NCBI GenBank assembly: GCA_016209255.1
Contig: JACQWL010000596.1
Coordinates: 1 to 38,235 of the forward strand
Direction of reading: 5' to 3'
DNA: 38,235 nt
Source: Verrucomicrobiota bacterium
Lineage (GTDB): Bacteria > Verrucomicrobiota > Verrucomicrobiia > Opitutales > Opitutaceae
Shown: one piece after another, positions 1 to 6,838 of the stretch
Layout: the number at the start of each line of letters is the position of its first letter
How positions within the stretch are numbered: the stretch's first letter is position 1
Program-made: the position numbers and the translations under genes
The notes under the pieces: model-generated
The model's input: only the letters and a program-made list of their open reading frames with translations
The model's database searches: none
What the model was told of the DNA's origin: nothing

Positions 1-419
1 AGCACGCGAAAACCGGTCGCGCGCCGGTGGGAAGAAACGGCTGGCAGGATTGAGCCGGCAGACAACATGGGGTTACGGGCTAATTTTGGACAGCAGGCTG
101 AAAGGGGCGGCGCGCCGTGCGGGCGTCACGGCGTAGAAGAAGCATTGGCCGGCTCGCCGTCAATGGGCTGCGCGGTCGGATCGTTCCATGGTTGGTCCTG
201 GCCTCGTGGCGCGGCCGGTCAGGCGAACCGTCGCCGAGCGCCCGACGGCGTAAGAACATTCCAACCAGATGGCCCGCGAACACATTGCCGTTGCTGGCGG
301 CAGCCCGCGGCGATAGAGATCGTATTTGCGCCGGCGGGTTCCAGAATGATCAATTCGCCGGGAAAAAACATGAAAACCAACCTCGCATCCACCTCGCCGG
401 CTGTGCCGGCGTCACTGCC
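1..419. other. Region without a supported gene
   Basis: Open frames exist on both strands here, including one plus frame open from base 1 to 423, but none has the strong third-position GC bias of the real genes in this window and none gives a recognisable protein. An 18-codon ORF (370-423) ends in an ATGA overlap with the start of rpoZ; it could be a leader peptide or chance. The stretch probably holds the rpoZ promoter, but I cannot place it. Confidence 0.4.
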
Positions 420-638
420 ATGAGAGACGATTATCTTCAAACCGCTCTCAAGCGGATCGACGATCCGAATATTCTCGTAAACGTGGTCTCGCGCCGGGTG
501 AAACAGCTCAAACGCGGAAACCGCCCGCTGGTCGAGTCACTCGAAAAACTTTCAGCCGAAGACACGGCCCTCCGCGAGATCATCGAGGGCAAGATCAGCT
601 ACGAGCTGGCCACGCCCGAACAGCTCGCCAAGCGGTGA
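420..638 (+). CDS. rpoZ: DNA-directed RNA polymerase omega subunit
   Basis: The 72-residue product is a short omega subunit, the small RNA polymerase component that clamps the C-terminal part of beta-prime during core assembly. The sequence begins MRDDYLQTALKRI, continues with a VNVVSRRVKQLKRGNRPLVE helix and ends with EDTALREIIEGKISYEL, the usual layout of omega: N-terminal segment, conserved basic V-x-R-V-x-Q-L helix, then the ALREI-x-x-GKI tail. The frame is open further upstream to 117, but that extension is not omega-like, so I start at the ATG at 420. No clear Shine-Dalgarno precedes it; the ATG overlaps the TGA of an 18-codon upstream ORF, so translational coupling is possible. It is shorter than the 91-residue Escherichia coli protein, which is normal for this phylum. 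It is the only housekeeping gene in the window and marks the chromosomal side of the accessory cluster. Confidence 0.85.
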   Translation: MRDDYLQTALKRIDDPNILVNVVSRRVKQLKRGNRPLVESLEKLSAEDTALREIIEGKISYELATPEQLAKR

Positions 639-713
639 AGTTTCACGCGCGGCGCGCATTCGGGGCGCGCTGGCCGACTGGTCCGTCGCGGCGTGAAGTT
701 CCGCATTGGTCTT

Positions 714-822
714 GGGAGCGCACGCGTCTCGCGTGCTGGTGTCGGCGTCCCGCCGACACCTCGGCGGACTCCCGATTGTCCGGCGGGACGCCGGACCCAG
801 CCTGCGAGACGCCGGCGCTCCC
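714..822. repeat. Cloverleaf-like triple inverted repeat
   Basis: Outer arms at 714-732 and 804-822 pair at 17 of 19 positions. They enclose two perfect hairpins: 738-747 with 751-760 (10 bp, 3-base loop TCC) and 778-785 with 789-796 (8 bp, 3-base loop GGA). The two inner hairpins are inverted copies of one another around the core GGCG-TCC-CGCC. No T-run follows, so it is not a standard terminator. The form suggests a dispersed REP-like or miniature mobile element; no second copy was found in this window. Confidence 0.7.
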
Positions 823-900
823 CGGAATGAATGAATCGTCCGTTTGGATGGCGAGACTGACTTCGGTTTCAGTTACGTCCCGCCTCTGCACCACGCGGCG

Positions 901-935
901 GTAACAAGAAACCGGCCCGGCAAAGGCCGGGCCGG
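901..935 (-). terminator. Rho-independent terminator-like hairpin, minus strand
   Basis: A perfect 10-bp GC stem (912-921 with 926-935) has a 4-base loop AAAG. Read on the minus strand it is followed by TTTCTTGTTA, a fair U-tract; on the plus strand the following bases are not T-rich. It lies 10 bases after the stop of a possible minus-strand gene remnant at 946, which supports the minus orientation. Confidence 0.5.
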
Positions 936-945
936 CGTGGCAGAT

Positions 946-1071
946 TCATTTATTGCGCGGACTTATCCCTTTTTGTTCTTTGCGCCAGGGCTTGCCGATC
1001 ATTCTATGGGGTGTTGCCATATGGGGGTGTTCAGCCCAGAGGAAATCCCATGAATCCCGGGGCTCATCCAC
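946..1071 (-). pseudogene. Possible 3' remnant of a lost minus-strand gene
   Basis: A minus frame ending at a TGA at 946-948 encodes about 41 residues rich in Trp, His and Lys (SWDFLWAEHPHM, then IGKPWRKEQKG). It is placed directly before the terminator-like hairpin at 901-935, which is what the tail of a real gene would look like. No start codon with a ribosome binding site is seen, and upstream it runs into the promoter region of the plus-strand gene at 1191. Third-position GC is only moderate, so chance cannot be excluded. I do not recognise the family. Confidence 0.25.
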
Positions 1072-1190
1072 TGAATCGCGCCCAGTGGCAGTTCTCGAAG
1101 GGAAACCAGCCGGGCGAGCGAAGCCGACGCGCGCGCTGCCACCGCGAATGACGCCGGCGGCGTTTTATCCCAGTAGAGGATCCCCCCGCC

Positions 1191-2354
1191 ATGTCCACAC
1201 CGCCAGCCAGAGCCACGTCCCAGGACCAGGTGCGGCGCGTCCTGAAGCGGCAGCGGCCCGACCGCATCGTCTACGCGCCCAACTGCTGGCAATGGTTCGC
1301 GCACCAGCTCAACCACGGCCTGTTGCCGCCGGAGATCGCGCATTGCCGCACCCAACTCGACCTCATCCGGCATCTGGGACTGGATGTCTTCAGCCGGAAT
1401 ATCTATAGCGACCAGCAGCATTGCTGGATCGGCGGTCTGGCCGAGGAAGTCTGGGACGGCGTCGAGGCGCGCGAAGCGGTTCGCGTCGAGGGACGCGATC
1501 GCGTCATCACCCGGACCTACGGCACGCGGCGCGGCACGGTGGCCGAACGGCAGCGCTACATCTTCGCCGACTCCACGCTCGTGCAGGAGGTTTTCACGCT
1601 CGATGATGCGGCGGACCCGCTGGGCGCGCTGGAGGAACTGCTGCGGGCCCGCCGCTGGCGCTTTCTGCCGGAGCGATATGCCCTGGAACAGGCGCGCGTC
1701 GGCGACGACGGCCTGGTCGTAGCCGGCGAACTGTTCAGCCCGCTCAAGGCGCTGCACCTGCTCGCCGGGGCGGTCAATACGACCTATCTCATCGCCGATG
1801 ACGAGGCGCGCGTGCGGGAGCTGCTCGCGCTCCACGAGGCGGCGCAACTCGATCTCGTGCGCCAGATGGCCGCGGCCGGCGTGCCGGCGATGATGGCGAT
1901 GGACAACCTCGACGCGGCGTTTCACACCCCGACCTATCTCGAGAAGTTCTCCGCCTCGTTTTATGAGCAGGCCAGCCGGATCGCGCACGAGCACGGCAGT
2001 ACGTTTTTCATCCACGCCTGCGGCCGGCAGCGCGCCAACCTGCGGATGATCGATTCACTGGGCGTGGACGGCCTCGAAGGCGTGGCGTTCCCGCCGCTCG
2101 GCGACGTCCAGCTCGACGAGGTCATGCGGCTGACCGGCGACCGGTTCCTCATCACCGGCGGCATCAGCGCGATGGAGACGGAAAGGTTTCAAAACGCCGA
2201 CGAAGTGCGGCGTTACGTGGAGGAATTGTTTGCGCGCCTGTGGCCCTATACGCACCGGTTCATGCTGGCCGCGAGCTGCAACACCTCCATCCGCACGCCG
2301 TGGAAGGTCCTGCAGTGGTTCCGCGATGCCTGGCGGGAATTCGCGGCCGGTTAG
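1191..2354 (+). CDS. Uroporphyrinogen decarboxylase family protein (methyltransferase-like)
   Basis: The 387-residue protein has the URO-D barrel signature: an N-terminal DQVRRVLKRQRPDRI segment, a middle VAGELFSPLKALHLLAG segment, and a C-terminal GVDGLEGVAFPPLGDV and FLITGGISAMET region. Residues H275 and C277 (HACG) together with C363 (ASCNTS) match the His-x-Cys...Cys zinc signature known from the cobalamin-dependent MtaA/MtbA methyltransferase branch, so methyl transfer is more likely than haem synthesis. No corrinoid protein gene lies next to it. The ATG at 1191 is preceded by AGAGGA about 10 bases upstream. Cytoplasmic, no signal peptide. It is followed after 13 bases by a frameshifted secreted protein gene, with which it probably formed an operon. 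The substrate is unknown. Confidence 0.75.
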   Translation: MSTPPARATSQDQVRRVLKRQRPDRIVYAPNCWQWFAHQLNHGLLPPEIAHCRTQLDLIRHLGLDVFSRNIYSDQQHCWIGGLAEEVWDGVEAREAVRVEGRDRVITRTYGTRRGTVAERQRYIFADSTLVQEVFTLDDAADPLGALEELLRARRWRFLPERYALEQARVGDDGLVVAGELFSPLKALHLLAGAVNTTYLIADDEARVRELLALHEAAQLDLVRQMAAAGVPAMMAMDNLDAAFHTPTYLEKFSASFYEQASRIAHEHGSTFFIHACGRQRANLRMIDSLGVDGLEGVAFPPLGDVQLDEVMRLTGDRFLITGGISAMETERFQNADEVRRYVEELFARLWPYTHRFMLAASCNTSIRTPWKVLQWFRDAWREFAAG

Positions 2355-2367
2355 ACGGGAGACGCTC

Positions 2368-2735
2368 ATGAACAAGAATACTTGCTGGACCATCCTGTTG
2401 GCGCTCTGCCTCTCGCTGAATGCGCGCGCAGCGCCTGCGGACACCGTTGTTGTCGCCGGCTGCCGCGAGCGGCTGATGTTGATCGAGTCGGTCGATGCGA
2501 AGACGCAAACCCCTGAGCAACGTAATCGGCTGGACTTCTTCAAAGGGCTGGAAGAGCTGGCAAGTTCACGTTCCATTTCGACCGGGAGCTTGCCCTGGGG
2601 GAGTGCTTCGGCGAGAAGGAATCCGGCGCGAGTGTGTTCGTGGTTCCTGCCGCGACAAAGCTTGGTCATGACGCTGCGATGCCGGCGGCCTATGGGGAGG
2701 TCTGCCGCGCAGGCGTTGAGAGGGTAAAGTCATCC
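2368..2735 (+). pseudogene. Frameshifted secreted protein, family not recognised
   Basis: The gene starts at ATG 2368 with GGGAGA upstream and encodes a clear signal peptide (MNKNTCWTILLALCLSLNAR, cut near AAPA). The frame stays coding-like through TPEQRNRLDFFKGLEEL. From about 2560 the coding signal moves to the -1 frame, where it reads GKFTFHFDRELALGECFGEK, VFVVPAATKLGHDAAM and AAYGEVCRAGVERVK with equally high third-position GC. One indel near 2555-2562 would restore a single frame. Coding character stops near 2735, where a minus-strand remnant begins, so the 3' end is lost too. A sequencing indel could explain the frameshift but not the missing end. It sits 13 bases after the methyltransferase-like gene. 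Confidence 0.6.
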
Positions 2736-2739
2736 GGGT

Positions 2740-2988
2740 ACCGCCCTTATCCACAAATTCGCCCCGATATTGGGAGAACGTTACGAATTCCGAGTTGCGG
2801 GCGTGGTAACGGATCTGCTTTTTCAGGCTCGCGTCCAAGCGCTTGCGCGCCGCCCGTTCGCGATCCCCGGGGGCGCGAAACGACTCCAGTGCCACGATAT
2901 TCTCCACGCTTGGCACAAGGCTGTTGGAAAACCAGCCGCGCGCGGAGCGCACGGCCCACCACGAAGGCAAAGCCGGCGGTACGGGGGA
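2740..2988 (-). pseudogene. Minus-strand coding remnant downstream of a TBDR gene
   Basis: Directly after the stop of the receptor gene at 2993, a minus frame shows about 75 percent GC at third codon positions and protein-like composition (GWFSNSLVPSVENIVALESF, RKRLDASLKKQIRYHARNSE, FVTFSQYRGEFVDKG). The competing plus frame over the same bases has much lower third-position GC. No ATG or ribosome binding site is present in this frame, and past about 2738 it becomes the antisense of the frameshifted plus-strand gene. I read it as an internal or 3' fragment of a deleted gene. The family is not recognised. Confidence 0.4.
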
Positions 2989-2992
2989 CGCT

Positions 2993-5900
2993 TCAGAAAT
3001 TACCGTTGATCCCGACCTGGAAACGCACGCCGAAATTTCGCACGGCCGTGAAGTTGAGCGGCGTGGAACCAACGTAATACCGGTCCTTCCCGTTGAACAA
3101 ATTGGCCACGTCGGCAAAGATGCTGATTTCCTTCGAGTAGCGATAGGAGGTCTTCAGATCGACCATTATCTTCTCTTTTCGAAAAGACCGCAAAAGCGGA
3201 TTCGCATTATAGGCTCGCAAGTAGTCGCCGGTGGAGTTGGCGTTGATGCGGCCCGTGAATTTTCCGCGGCTGTACGAAAGTCCAGCGCTCGCCACCCTCG
3301 GGATGAAGTTGACGAGTTCGCCGTTAGCGACCTCGGTCACCCGGCCATAGTTACCCTCGGTCTGCAGATAGGTGTAGTTGGCAAAAATGCCGAATCCCCG
3401 CCAAAATCCCGGAAGAAACGAAAGCTGTTGCGAGTAGTTCAACTCGACGCCCCGGACGCGACCATAGCCTCCATTAGCCTGCGTCGAGAGCTCCCATCCG
3501 GCATACTGGCCGTCAAAACCATTGTCGTTGCCCGACGGAATCCTGACGACCGAGCTGAACAGGAAGTTCTTGATCTCCTTGAGGAACACTCCGGCGGAGA
3601 CGACGCCGACGGGCTCGAAGTACTTTTCGATGCTGACGTCGAAATTGTCGGCGGTCTGCGGCAGCAGGCCGGCGTTGTTTTGGGTGATGCGTTCGCTATC
3701 GTAATTGATCCTCGTGTCCGGATAGACCGAACCAAAGCTGGGCCGCCCGAAACTGGTGGAGTAGCTTGCCCGCACCAACAGATCCTTCGCTGCACCGTAC
3801 CTGAAGTGAATTCCCGGCAGCACATTTCGATAGTCCCGCTTGACTGCCAGCCGGTTGCCCCACTGCGCCCGCGTACGTTGCACCGGATCGGTCAGGGTAA
3901 GCCCCGCCCGCGGATCCTGCACGGCGGATTCTCCGCTCACCGATGTCTCTTCCAGTCGCACGCCGCCGAGCACCGAGAACTTGTCGATGCTCACGTTGCC
4001 CATGATGTAGGCAGCAAACACCTCTTCCTTGGCGGTCTTGTCGTTCTGCAGCGCGCTCTGCAGGCTCGTGGCGGCGTTGGAGGTGAAATACTCGGGGTGA
4101 TCTTTCCGCAGTTGGGTGATCTTGTCCACCGAGAGATACGTCGGTGCCTTGCCGAACGGATGAAACTCACCTGCCGGAATCTCCTCTTGAATCGAAGTGT
4201 CAACCAGCGCTGCCAGCGCTTCGCGTGGCCCCGTATAGGTGTAGTTGACGTTGGGGTTGGTCGTCGCCCGGTCTTCGCTCATGAACTTCAATCCGGTCTT
4301 GATATAGGAGGGCACGGGACTCCGGAAATAGCGCTTCAGATTGAGCTGGCCGCCATAAAGATCGGTCGTCTGGTCCGTCACGGTGGTCGCAAGTCCGGAG
4401 AGCGCCCAGTTCAGCGGATTGCGCACGTCGAGGCCTTCCGTTTGAGTGACTTCGCGGCGCGCGCGGTCGCCGGTGCGCGTGCCGTCCAGCTTCCACCCGG
4501 TGTTGACGACCTGCACCGTGTACGACCGGATGAAATCCTGTTGCCCTTCCTTCCCTCCGCGCCAGGCCGGGTTCGTTTGATAAACGCCAGAATAGTCAAT
4601 CTCGAGGTCGCCGAAGCGATGGTAGCCACCCGGTTGGCACGAGTAGCGCTTGGACTCGGAATCGTCCAGCGTTGCGGTGGTGCCGTAGGTCGAATTCACC
4701 ATCTGTGTCACGTGGTCGGTGTAGCCCGGAAGGATTGAGGCCTGGACCCGGGCGCCCGCGGCGTTGAAGCCGCCAGCGCGGTAGCTGGGATTCCCATACG
4801 GGAACTGCGTTTGAAAAGGAATGGGCCGACCCGTCGCGTCGAGCGTGGCGACTTGCGCCAGTCCGGTGACGCTGGCGCCGCCCCCGTGGAACATCTGCTT
4901 GGAGCGATATCCGGTGTAGGTGCTGTTCAGAAAGAACCGCGACTGTTCGCTGAGCTTGTAGTCCACCTTGAGATTGGCGCCGAAGCGCGTGCGCTCCACC
5001 GAGTGATAATCGTAGTGGGTGAATACTCTGAGGTAGGCCGGATAGGTGGCCGTCGTTTCATAGGTATTCAGGAGGAGCCCCGCGGACGGCGTCCAGTTCA
5101 GCGACTCGCTTAGGTTCACCGCGATGCCGATGTTCTTCTTCCCGCCGAATACATCCGCGTAGCCAAACGCATACGTGGGCCGGATACGGTTGGACGTGTA
5201 CGCGGTGGGGGGCACCGAGTCGCCAAATGTCCGCATGCCCGCGCTGACGGCAAACGTGATCCGGCGCGGATTCGCCCGGTCGAAGATGCTCGCCGAGCGC
5301 AGGTTGATGTTACCGCCGACGGAATCGCCATCCATATCTGGTGTCGGCGACTTTGTAATCTCCATGATCTCGACTGAACCCAGCGGGATCTGGCTCATGT
5401 CCACCTGGCGCGTGCTGCCGGTTCCGCCGGTCGAGAGCTTCATGCCGTCAACCGTCATGCTGTTCAGATTGGCGTCGATGCCCCGCACCATGACGAACCG
5501 GGACTCATTTTCGTCGTTGATCGCGGAAACACCGGGCAACAGCCGGAGCGCCTCGGCGGCGTTGCCATCGGCGATGTTGCCGAACGCATCGGTCGCGGCC
5601 ACGTTCTTCACGTTCGCCGCGTTGCGCTGCTGGGTGATGGCCAGCGCCTGGCCCTCGCGAATGCCGGCCACCGTGAAGGCGTCCATCACGTAGATGTCGG
5701 AGGTTAGAGCCACATCGGCGACCGCCTTCTGGCCGGACGACACCACCACGGGGAGCCGCTGAGTGGTGAGACCCGTGTAGGTCACCTCAACGGTCACCGG
5801 CCCGGCGGGCAGGTCGGAAAATTCGTAGCGGCCTTCGCGATCGGTGACGTGGATCTGATTGGTGCCGGCGATGGTGACGACGGCGCCTTCGAGAAAGGCG

Positions 5901-6031
5901 CGTGTGGCGGCATTGCTCACCTGTCCGGCAAGCGTTCCGTTCCTGGCGTCTGCCGCATTTGCGGCGGGTGCCGGAGCCAGGGCCAATGCGAGCCAACCGG
6001 TCAATACGGTAATCAGGTTTCTAGATTTCAT
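2993..6031 (-). CDS. TonB-dependent receptor with separate STN partner (TBDR1)
   Basis: The 1012-residue outer-membrane receptor has a signal peptide (MKSRNLITVLTGWLALALAP, cut near AANA-AD), a carboxypeptidase-regulatory-like beta domain at about 31-115 (GQVSNAATRAFLEGA, YEFSDLPAGPVTVEV), a DAFTVAGIREGQA linker, a plug at about 135-250 (NAAEALRLLPGVSA, RFVMVRGIDANLNSMTVDGM) and a 22-strand-type barrel ending in the expected C-terminal Phe. It should take up a large glycan fragment using TonB/ExbBD energy. It has no STN domain of its own: an STN protein is encoded directly upstream and its last 11 bases overlap this start codon. The sequence is closely similar to TBDR2 (19430-22993), especially in the plug and the last third. 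Last gene of the minus-strand cluster. Confidence 0.9.
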   Translation of the reverse strand: MKSRNLITVLTGWLALALAPAPAANAADARNGTLAGQVSNAATRAFLEGAVVTIAGTNQIHVTDREGRYEFSDLPAGPVTVEVTYTGLTTQRLPVVVSSGQKAVADVALTSDIYVMDAFTVAGIREGQALAITQQRNAANVKNVAATDAFGNIADGNAAEALRLLPGVSAINDENESRFVMVRGIDANLNSMTVDGMKLSTGGTGSTRQVDMSQIPLGSVEIMEITKSPTPDMDGDSVGGNINLRSASIFDRANPRRITFAVSAGMRTFGDSVPPTAYTSNRIRPTYAFGYADVFGGKKNIGIAVNLSESLNWTPSAGLLLNTYETTATYPAYLRVFTHYDYHSVERTRFGANLKVDYKLSEQSRFFLNSTYTGYRSKQMFHGGGASVTGLAQVATLDATGRPIPFQTQFPYGNPSYRAGGFNAAGARVQASILPGYTDHVTQMVNSTYGTTATLDDSESKRYSCQPGGYHRFGDLEIDYSGVYQTNPAWRGGKEGQQDFIRSYTVQVVNTGWKLDGTRTGDRARREVTQTEGLDVRNPLNWALSGLATTVTDQTTDLYGGQLNLKRYFRSPVPSYIKTGLKFMSEDRATTNPNVNYTYTGPREALAALVDTSIQEEIPAGEFHPFGKAPTYLSVDKITQLRKDHPEYFTSNAATSLQSALQNDKTAKEEVFAAYIMGNVSIDKFSVLGGVRLEETSVSGESAVQDPRAGLTLTDPVQRTRAQWGNRLAVKRDYRNVLPGIHFRYGAAKDLLVRASYSTSFGRPSFGSVYPDTRINYDSERITQNNAGLLPQTADNFDVSIEKYFEPVGVVSAGVFLKEIKNFLFSSVVRIPSGNDNGFDGQYAGWELSTQANGGYGRVRGVELNYSQQLSFLPGFWRGFGIFANYTYLQTEGNYGRVTEVANGELVNFIPRVASAGLSYSRGKFTGRINANSTGDYLRAYNANPLLRSFRKEKIMVDLKTSYRYSKEISIFADVANLFNGKDRYYVGSTPLNFTAVRNFGVRFQVGINGNF
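5993..6017. repeat. 25-base direct repeat, copy 1
   Basis: The bases encoding the signal-peptide core of TBDR1 are identical over 25 bases to 30575-30599 in TBDR3. The wider receptor genes are much more divergent, so this short identity suggests recent duplication or gene conversion of the STN/signal-peptide junction. Confidence 0.8.
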
Positions 6032-6500
6032 ATTTTCGGTGCTTTTTTTTAGCGATTGATTGCAGGTGCGGCGGCGGCGCCAACTCGGAAGAATTGCCGG
6101 CCGGCGGACTGGAGACCGGGGTTGGTATAATCGCCAAGGCGCCGGTTCTTTCGTCCTGCTTCACGGTCAAGGCGGTGCGGGACAACATGCGCTCAAGCGC
6201 CTCGCGGGGCGTGAAGTCCCCCTGCACGGCGTTGGTTTTCACGTTCGCAAGCTGGTCGGCTCGGTAGATGAGCTGCTCCCCGGCTTGGGCGAAGAATCGT
6301 TTGATGGCCGTGAACGCGTCGCCGGCTGGAATACTGAAGGAGCGCTTCGCCGGCCGGGCCGGTTCCGGCGTTCTAACGGAGGTCGCGGCGGCGCGGAGCG
6401 AGGGACTGGGCACGACGCCCGGCAGGCGGATTGAAAGCACGACAAACGTCACCATCGCGGCCAAGCAGGCGCGTTGAGGGTGGTTCGCGTTTATCGTCAT
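6021..6500 (-). CDS. Stand-alone secretin/TonB short N-terminal (STN) domain protein
   Basis: The 159-residue protein has an N-terminal hydrophobic signal (LAAMVTFVVLSIRLPGVV) and one STN domain at about 52-120 (FSIPAGDAFTAIKRFFAQAG, EQLIYRADQLANVKTN, GDFTPREALERML). STN domains normally form the N-terminus of signalling TonB receptors and bind the FecR-type anti-sigma factor in the periplasm. Here the domain is a separate gene whose stop overlaps the TBDR1 start by 11 bases. The overlap contains an A8 run (on the plus strand 6043-6050); loss of one A would fuse the two frames. A close paralogue lies at 30610-31083, also overlapping its receptor. The ATG at 6500 is supported by a conserved upstream leader. 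Confidence 0.85.
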   Translation of the reverse strand: MTINANHPQRACLAAMVTFVVLSIRLPGVVPSPSLRAAATSVRTPEPARPAKRSFSIPAGDAFTAIKRFFAQAGEQLIYRADQLANVKTNAVQGDFTPREALERMLSRTALTVKQDERTGALAIIPTPVSSPPAGNSSELAPPPHLQSIAKKKHRKYEI

Positions 6501-6560
6501 ACGTTTGCGGTGCCGGTGGTCATTCCGGTTTGTCCATCGATCATACCACGGGCAACCCGG
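6501..6560 (-). promoter_or_regulatory. Conserved leader of the STN gene, copy 1
   Basis: The 60 bases before this STN start align without gaps to the 60 bases before the other stand-alone STN gene (31084-31143), with about 42 identities, including the 12-base block TGGACAAACCGG and a GGTTG...CGT-GTA block further upstream. Both end in ATGACGA. It probably carries the promoter and ribosome loading site, perhaps an ECF sigma target; I cannot assign -35 and -10 boxes. Confidence 0.45.
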
Positions 6561-6838
6561 CGAGAAGTCGACTTCGTAGGTATCAGGATTTCCATCGGCG
6601 ATTCAACCCCATTTCTGGCAGAGTTGGGACCGGATTGACGACCGGCAGCGGGTCCGTTCGCGGAGCAAGATTCTGCTCGGCGCTGATGTCCCCGGTGGTG
6701 CCCGCCATTCGCGGCCCCGGCCGCCCAGTGCTTCGCGAGAGGCTCGTACGGTCAGGGCGCTCGATGTTCGAAACCGCCCGCCCGTCCAGCCATGCGCGTG
6801 GCTTGGCGGAACGCGTCGTGCCATGCCAAAAGATCGAT
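6561..6838. other. Intergenic stretch without a supported gene
   Basis: This stretch lies between the esterase stop and the STN leader. A minus ORF crosses it, but its product is low-complexity and Pro/Arg/Ser-rich with no recognisable domain. In the paralogous locus the same position holds a FecR remnant; I looked for FecR-like residues here and found none. Confidence 0.4.

Noticed and set aside
117-638. A 173-residue version of the omega subunit
   Set aside because: The first 101 codons are not omega-like and show weak codon bias; the ATG at 420 gives a complete family-length protein.
2843-4738. Long plus-strand ORF of 631 codons
   Set aside because: Antisense to TBDR1, whose frame gives a complete receptor with signal, plug and barrel. 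High-GC antisense frames stay open by chance.
6043-6050. Classical -1 programmed ribosomal frameshift at the A8 run
   Set aside because: A -1 shift from the STN frame meets a stop almost at once; only a +1 shift or loss of one A reaches the receptor frame.
6561-6838. FecR remnant before STN1, as in the paralogous locus
   Set aside because: All three minus frames were read for FecR-like blocks such as FNRYN or FGG-F and none was found.
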